A stretch of 7,604 bases of DNA from Prevotella sp. CAG:1031 (GTDB lineage: Bacteria; Bacteroidota; Bacteroidia; Bacteroidales; Muribaculaceae), in contig HF985604.1 in assembly GCA_000431215.1 (NCBI GenBank), positions 4,063 through 11,666 on the forward strand, given 5' to 3'. Position numbers and translations under genes: made by a program. Positions 5,940-7,604 of the stretch are shown one piece after another. Each line of letters opens with the position of its first letter. Within the stretch, counting starts at the first letter, position 1. The notes under the pieces were generated by a model, which ran no database searches, was not told the DNA's origin, and was given only the letters and a program-made list of their open reading frames with translations.

Positions 5940-7028
5940 TTAATTTCCGTAAAGACTGAGGTATCGGCGTGCGGTGACGTCGACATCATAGTTTTCGATA
6001 ACATGGTTTCTGGCGCGCTCAGCTTTTTGCAGAGCATCGCCGTAGTTCGCCTTGAGATCGGATATTTTCGCGGCGAGCGCGCGGGCATCGCCGTTGGCGA
6101 AGACATTCCCGAATGTGTCGCCCATCGTGACCTCGGCAGGCCCCTGTCCGGCGCTGACGGCCACAGGCACCCCCGCTGCCATCGCCTCGGCCACGGTCAG
6201 CGCGAAGCCTTCGTTGCGCGAGGGCTGAACAAAGAGGTCGTAGTCGCGAAGATGCTGCCGCAGATACGACTGGTCGCGTTTGCCGAGCAGCCTGACGCGT
6301 TTGCCTATGCCGTGGCGCGCGATAAGCTCTTCGAGCTGTTGGCGCCCCGGGCCCTCGCCGATGAAATCCACCGACACGTCGGGCAACATCGCGGCAGCCT
6401 CGACGAGCAGATCTTGTCCCTTTGTGGCGACATCGAGGCGGCTGACCTGAACAATCTTCATCTGACTGCCCGGAGCGTGACCGTCGCGTCGAAGGAACTC
6501 CGATGTCGTAATACCGTTCGCAACTACGCGGCTTTCGATGCCGTAGTTGGCGAGAAGGTCGGCGCGGACGGTCTCGGAGATCGAGAAGACCCTCGGAATA
6601 AGGTGGAGATTGGTCACGTTGCCGTTCGAGCTGAAGTTGAACAGCGGAAACATACGCCCTAAGATTCCCCGGCGGCGGAGGCGTCCGCCCGTGAGGCCGT
6701 GGACAGTCGAATGGAGGCGGCTGCGCCAGCGGCGCGCAATGAAACAGGAAATTTCGGAGCGGTGGAGGTGGATGGCGTCGGGGTTCAGGCGCCGCAGTTC
6801 GGCGTTGAGCCTGAAAGCGAAATTCGGCGACAGCGAGTGGAGACGACGCCCCAGACGGATAACCTCGACAGCCTGATCGAAGCGGCTGAGCAGCATCGGC
6901 TCGTTGAGGTCGTTGATAATGATGACACTGACGCGGGCTCCGGCTCGCGCCTGACAGTTGGCGATATTGACGAGCATTGTCTCGATACCGCCGATACTCA
7001 AGCCCCAGAATACGTGTGTAATCCTCAT
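5940..7028 (-). CDS. Family-4 glycosyltransferase (GT-B fold)
   Basis: A 362-residue family-4 glycosyltransferase, first gene of the operon. The start MRITHVFWGLSIGGIETML has the usual first strand followed by the glycine pair at 13-14, which fixes this ATG; the next methionine, at 18, would remove the loop. The donor half has VSRLDVATKG (195-204), FIGEGPGRQQL (222-232) and the EX7E motif in QPSRNEGFALTVAEAMAAG (268-286), with E273 and E281. No signal peptide or long membrane helix is visible. It is expected to work at the cytoplasmic face on a lipid-linked glycan. It shares little with the second glycosyltransferase of the operon outside the family motifs, so the two probably make different linkages. 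The promoter -7 box ends only 8 bases before the start codon, suggesting a leaderless or nearly leaderless message. Sugar specificity is unknown. Confidence 0.93.
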   Translation of the reverse strand: MRITHVFWGLSIGGIETMLVNIANCQARAGARVSVIIINDLNEPMLLSRFDQAVEVIRLGRRLHSLSPNFAFRLNAELRRLNPDAIHLHRSEISCFIARRWRSRLHSTVHGLTGGRLRRRGILGRMFPLFNFSSNGNVTNLHLIPRVFSISETVRADLLANYGIESRVVANGITTSEFLRRDGHAPGSQMKIVQVSRLDVATKGQDLLVEAAAMLPDVSVDFIGEGPGRQQLEELIARHGIGKRVRLLGKRDQSYLRQHLRDYDLFVQPSRNEGFALTVAEAMAAGVPVAVSAGQGPAEVTMGDTFGNVFANGDARALAAKISDLKANYGDALQKAERARNHVIENYDVDVTARRYLSLYGN

Positions 7029-7036
7029 CTAACCTG

Positions 7037-7067
7037 CAAAGGTAGCAATTTTTTCTGTCGGCTGCAA
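7037..7067 (-). promoter_or_regulatory. Bacteroidetes-type promoter for the glycan operon
   Basis: On the minus strand, TTG (7067-7065) is followed after exactly 20 bases by TACCTTTG (7044-7037), a full match to the -33 TTG and -7 TAnnTTTG consensus described for Bacteroides, with spacing in the accepted 19-21 range. Transcription should start within a few bases of 7033. The ATG of the first glycosyltransferase is at 7028, leaving a leader of roughly 0-5 bases and no room for a ribosome-binding site. Confidence 0.8.
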
Positions 7068-7087
7068 GAAGCTGTGGCGGACAGCGG

Positions 7088-7158
7088 GAGATGTAGCTGA
7101 TGTTATTGATGTTATTGATGTTTTACATCCGTTACATCAGAAACATCCGAAACATCTC
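7088..7158. repeat. Palindromic 9-bp-period array: four GATGT facing four ACATC
   Basis: GATGT occurs at 7090, 7099, 7108 and 7117, exactly 9 bp apart. After a TTT centre (7122-7124), its reverse complement ACATC occurs at 7125, 7134, 7143 and 7152, again 9 bp apart. The outermost pair extends to 7 bp (GAGATGT 7088-7094 with ACATCTC 7152-7158). Folded, this is a long hairpin of four short stems separated by 4-base spacers; the two inner spacers can partly pair (A-U and G-U), the outer one barely. It begins three bases after the four-helix-bundle stop and ends about 20 bases before the operon -33 element. It has no T-tract, so it is not a standard terminator. It could stabilise or end the upstream message, or be a symmetrical protein-binding site. 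Confidence 0.85.
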
Positions 7159-7161
7159 GCT

Positions 7162-7604
7162 CTAATAACCGCGCCGGCTGCGCCGCGCTTTGGCCATATT
7201 CTCCTTGATGCCGCCTGAGGCAATGAATTCGGCTTCCATCCCTTTGAGGACTTTGGCGAGCATAGCCTCCATCTGATAGATCAGCGTCAGCATTATGTTG
7301 GCTACCGTCTCATCGCTGCGGGCTTCGCATTTTTCGACAAATTCCTCGGGCCGGTAGTGGTCGCGGCTGTAGTTCCTGACCGAAACGGTGCGCGCGTCAT
7401 CTTTGCTCCAGGTCTCGAGTTTATGCTGTCTGAGAAAGTCGGCATAGTCCTCGCGGAGTTCCCTTACCGACCCGCGGGCAACGCCTATGAGCTTGATGCA
7501 CATCTCGGCGGAAATAGTTCCGTCGCTGATTCCTTCGACAATATTCTGTTTGCAAGAGCGGGCAGCCTGACGCATCTGGTCGACGGTGCGCGAGCCGCGC
7601 GGAA
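7162..7604 (-). CDS. Four-helix-bundle suffix-domain protein, 5' end outside the window
   Basis: The visible 146 residues belong to the four-helix-bundle family related to proteins encoded in 23S rRNA intervening sequences (S23/IVP-like), specifically the subgroup with a C-terminal 'suffix' domain. Diagnostic pieces are RQAARSCKQNIVEGISDG (the helix seen in S23-type proteins as RAAxSxxxNIxEG), GVARGSVRELREDYADFLRQ, and the suffix from NIMLTLIYQMEAMLAKVL to KENMAKARRSRRGY. The ATG at 7575 is not the start: the frame stays open to the window edge and adds PRGSRTVDQ, which continues the family pattern. Typical members are longer by one N-terminal helix. The function is unknown; relatives form oligomeric bundles with basic surfaces thought to bind nucleic acid. 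It ends just before the palindromic array and is separated from the glycan operon by its own promoter, so it is probably functionally unrelated. Confidence 0.8.
   Translation of the reverse strand, partial: PRGSRTVDQMRQAARSCKQNIVEGISDGTISAEMCIKLIGVARGSVRELREDYADFLRQHKLETWSKDDARTVSVRNYSRDHYRPEEFVEKCEARSDETVANIMLTLIYQMEAMLAKVLKGMEAEFIASGGIKENMAKARRSRRGY

Larger units (their letters stand above)
71..7028 (-). other. Predicted six-gene surface-glycan decoration operon
   Basis: Six minus-strand genes follow one promoter with junctions of 11 bases, three successive 4-base ATGA overlaps (4114-4117, 3098-3101, 2301-2304) and 20 bases. Order of transcription: glycosyltransferase, LicC-like/PLP fusion, opine dehydrogenase, LicD, glycosyltransferase, YeiH-type transporter. 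The overlaps are seen directly. Co-transcription and joint function are inferred. The terminal transporter may be a passenger, although no separate promoter matching the Bacteroidetes consensus is visible in the 20-base gap before it. A GC hairpin lies downstream of the last stop. Confidence 0.7.

Noticed and set aside
7088..7158. CRISPR-like array
   Set aside because: Repeats are 5 bases on a 9-bp period with inverted second half; there are no spacers of normal length and no cas genes.
7088..7158. Intrinsic terminator for the four-helix-bundle gene
   Set aside because: The stem is interrupted and AT-rich, and neither strand has a T-tract after it. A 3'-end stabilising role remains possible.
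7029..7161. Invertible capsule promoter of the Bacteroides type
   Set aside because: The palindrome arms are only 3 bases apart and do not flank the promoter. No second inverted repeat, recombinase, UpxY or UpxZ gene was seen.

Overview
The window looks like a chromosomal segment of a Bacteroidota genome, most likely order Bacteroidales, with moderately high GC for that group (mid-50s by eye; a Muribaculaceae- or Alistipes-like lineage would fit, but I cannot assign a genus). The evidence is a near-perfect Bacteroidetes-type promoter (TTG-N20-TACCTTTG on the minus strand, 7067 to 7037), the absence of clear Shine-Dalgarno sequences before the starts, and a four-helix-bundle 'suffix' protein of a type I associate with Bacteroidales.

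Every supported gene is on the minus strand, so the biological order runs from high to low coordinates. At the right edge is the 3' part of a four-helix-bundle suffix protein (7162-7604, running off the window). Three bases after its stop is a striking 71-base palindromic array, four GATGT units facing four ACATC units, all on a 9-bp period (7088-7158). Next come the promoter and a six-gene run: a family-4 glycosyltransferase (5940-7028), a LicC-like nucleotidyltransferase fused to a HisC/CobD-like PLP enzyme (4114-5928), an octopine/nopaline-type (opine) dehydrogenase (3098-4117), a LicD-family phosphotransferase (2301-3101), a second family-4 glycosyltransferase carrying a six-cysteine insert (1120-2304), and a YeiH-type membrane transporter (71-1099). 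A GC-rich hairpin at 19-44 probably ends the operon.

The three junctions from the fusion gene to the second glycosyltransferase are 4-base ATGA overlaps. These four genes are therefore probably translationally coupled and work together. The most economical reading is a surface-glycan decoration module. The PLP domain would make or modify a small phosphorylated amino compound, the LicC-like domain would activate it with a nucleotide (CTP by family precedent), and LicD would move the phospho-group onto a glycan built with the two glycosyltransferases. The opine dehydrogenase would reductively join an amino acid and a 2-keto acid, either as part of the decorating group or as a precursor. The chemical identity of the group is unknown. 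No phosphonate genes (PEP mutase, phosphonopyruvate decarboxylase) and no choline uptake or kinase genes are present, so the classical phosphocholine and aminoethylphosphonate routes are not supported within this window.

No rRNA, tRNA, transposase, integrase or CRISPR array was seen, and no gene-free stretch exceeds 300 bases. The only sizeable intergenic region (7029-7161) holds the promoter and the palindromic array.
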